The notes under the pieces were generated by a model. It was not told where the DNA came from, searched no databases, and was given only the letters and a program-made list of their open reading frames with translations. A stretch of DNA of 6,306 nucleotides. It comes from Rhodobacteraceae bacterium UBA2776. Lineage in GTDB: Bacteria > Pseudomonadota > Alphaproteobacteria > Rhodobacterales > Rhodobacteraceae. This document shows, piece by piece, positions 5,690 through 6,306 of the stretch. Location: positions 1-6,306 of the forward strand of contig DEIK01000056.1 in NCBI GenBank assembly GCA_002352425.1, given 5' to 3'. The position numbers and the translations under genes are program-made. The stretch's first letter is position 1, and each line of letters opens with the position of its first letter.

Positions 5690-6025
5690 ATGATTGCCCA
5701 GACACGTCGTAAATTCATCAACTTCCTCGCCTCAGCCCCGCTTCTTTTGGCGGGTGCAACGGCAGCCAGGGCTGGCACGACCCACAAAGTGAACATCTCG
5801 GATTTCGCCTTTTCCCCGGCCAATTTGACCATCAAAGCCGGCGACACGGTGAAATGGACCAACCGTGGCGACGCCGCGCACACCGCCGACGACAAAGGGA
5901 GCGAATGGAAAACCGGAACGATTAAGCGCGGCAATTCCGGCAAAGTGACCTTTGATACCGCAGGGAATTTCAACTATTTCTGCAAATTTCACCCCGCCAT
6001 GAAGGGTGAAATTTCGGTAACGTGA
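5690..6025 (+). CDS. Periplasmic cupredoxin, amicyanin/plastocyanin-like
   Basis: A 111-residue small blue-copper protein, expected to carry single electrons in the periplasm between a donor enzyme or bc1 complex and an acceptor. The N-terminus has a twin-arginine signal, TRRKFINFL at residues 5-13, a hydrophobic stretch, and a likely cut after ARA at 28. The mature domain of about 83 residues has the full type-1 copper set: H64, then C98, H101 and M104 in YFCKFHPAMKG. The C-x2-H-x2-M spacing is that of amicyanin, shorter than the C-x2-H-x4-M of plastocyanin and pseudoazurin. No methylamine dehydrogenase genes are visible here, so an amicyanin role is not implied. An AAAAGGA site 7 nt upstream supports the ATG. 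It is 76 bp after ybdK and could share its transcript or use a promoter near the palindrome at 5657. Confidence 0.93.
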   Translation: MIAQTRRKFINFLASAPLLLAGATAARAGTTHKVNISDFAFSPANLTIKAGDTVKWTNRGDAAHTADDKGSEWKTGTIKRGNSGKVTFDTAGNFNYFCKFHPAMKGEISVT

Positions 6026-6138
6026 CAAACCGCCACCGAGCACATATCTGGGATAATAATTCTTTTAGAACCTGCAAAACTCCTGTAAGAGTTGCCCCCT
6101 AAACAGGCGTTAAATTCTGAATGTTATGGGGGATTGAG

Positions 6139-6306
6139 ATGGATTTTTCACTGAGTGAAGAGCAGGGCCTGATTTTTGACATGGCGCGCGGGTTTGGCGA
6201 GGAACACATCGCCCCCTTTGCCCGCCAGTGGGAACAGGATGGCGTTATTCCTAAGGACCTATGGCCCAAGCTGGCTGAACTTGGCTTTGGCGGACTTTAC
6301 GTATCC
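6139..6306 (+). CDS. Acyl-CoA dehydrogenase, N-terminal part (cut by window edge)
   Basis: Only the first 56 codons are present, in frame to the last base. The start MDFSLSEEQ and the blocks FGEEHIAPFARQWE (20-33) and LWPKLAELGFGGLYV (41-55) are typical of the N-terminal helical domain of FAD-dependent acyl-CoA dehydrogenases, which are usually about 380 residues. These enzymes introduce the alpha-beta double bond into acyl-CoA and pass electrons to electron-transfer flavoprotein. Given mmsA and the LysR gene nearby, isobutyryl-CoA dehydrogenase of valine degradation is the most likely assignment, but the catalytic glutamate and substrate-site residues lie beyond the window. GGGGGA lies 5 nt before the ATG. 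The 113-bp gap upstream has only short repeats (AACTC-N6-GAGTT at 6078-6093) and no clear terminator or promoter. Confidence 0.85.
   Translation, partial: MDFSLSEEQGLIFDMARGFGEEHIAPFARQWEQDGVIPKDLWPKLAELGFGGLYVS

Noticed and set aside
5443..5973. Minus-strand open frame of 176 codons across the ybdK end and the cupredoxin gene
   Set aside because: It overlaps two confidently identified plus-strand genes, has no family features and reads through their intergenic region.
6060..6093. TTCT-TTT-AGAA and AACTC-N6-GAGTT repeats after the cupredoxin gene
   Set aside because: Stems of four and five base pairs without a U-tract are too weak to call as terminators.

Overview
The window looks like a piece of chromosome from a marine alphaproteobacterium of the Rhodobacterales (Roseobacter group). 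This rests on moderate GC content and on protein sequences of roseobacter style: the CoaD C-terminus, the 144-residue paired-CBS protein, and a methylmalonate-semialdehyde dehydrogenase with the FGGAKNH motif. The order LysR regulator / mmsA / acyl-CoA dehydrogenase also fits. The assignment is by recognition, not by a search.

Layout. Positions 1-85 hold only a hairpin and no supportable gene. Three genes follow on the minus strand: coaD (86-577, coenzyme A synthesis), a paired-CBS-domain protein (744-1178) and a LysR regulator (1262-2158). A 122-bp divergent region separates the LysR gene from mmsA (2281-3780, plus), a CoA-acylating methylmalonate-semialdehyde dehydrogenase of valine, thymine and inositol catabolism. 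A strong bidirectional terminator (3800-3832) closes mmsA and also serves the convergent gene for an exported DsrE-family protein (3851-4312, minus). A second divergent region of about 167 bp then leads to a YbdK-type carboxylate-amine ligase (4480-5613, plus). After it come a Tat-exported small blue-copper protein (5690-6025, plus) and the first 56 codons of an acyl-CoA dehydrogenase (6139 to the window edge, plus).

Function. The LysR gene, mmsA and the acyl-CoA dehydrogenase look like a branched-chain amino acid (valine) degradation locus. In between sits a block of three genes with a different flavour: a periplasmic thiol-type DsrE protein, a glutamate-cysteine-ligase-like enzyme and a periplasmic cupredoxin. 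The most informative signal in the window is in the dsrE/ybdK divergent region. It holds a perfect TTGAC-N4-GTCAA dyad, the form bound by FNR/DNR/NnrR regulators of the CRP family, and 36 bp away a second perfect dyad, TTTGTC-N4-GACAAA. The first dyad is placed as expected for activation of the DsrE gene under low oxygen or nitrogen oxides. No mobile element, CRISPR array, tRNA or rRNA was seen, and no evidently new multi-gene system. The candidates for novelty are the regulatory dyads and the make-up of the inserted block.
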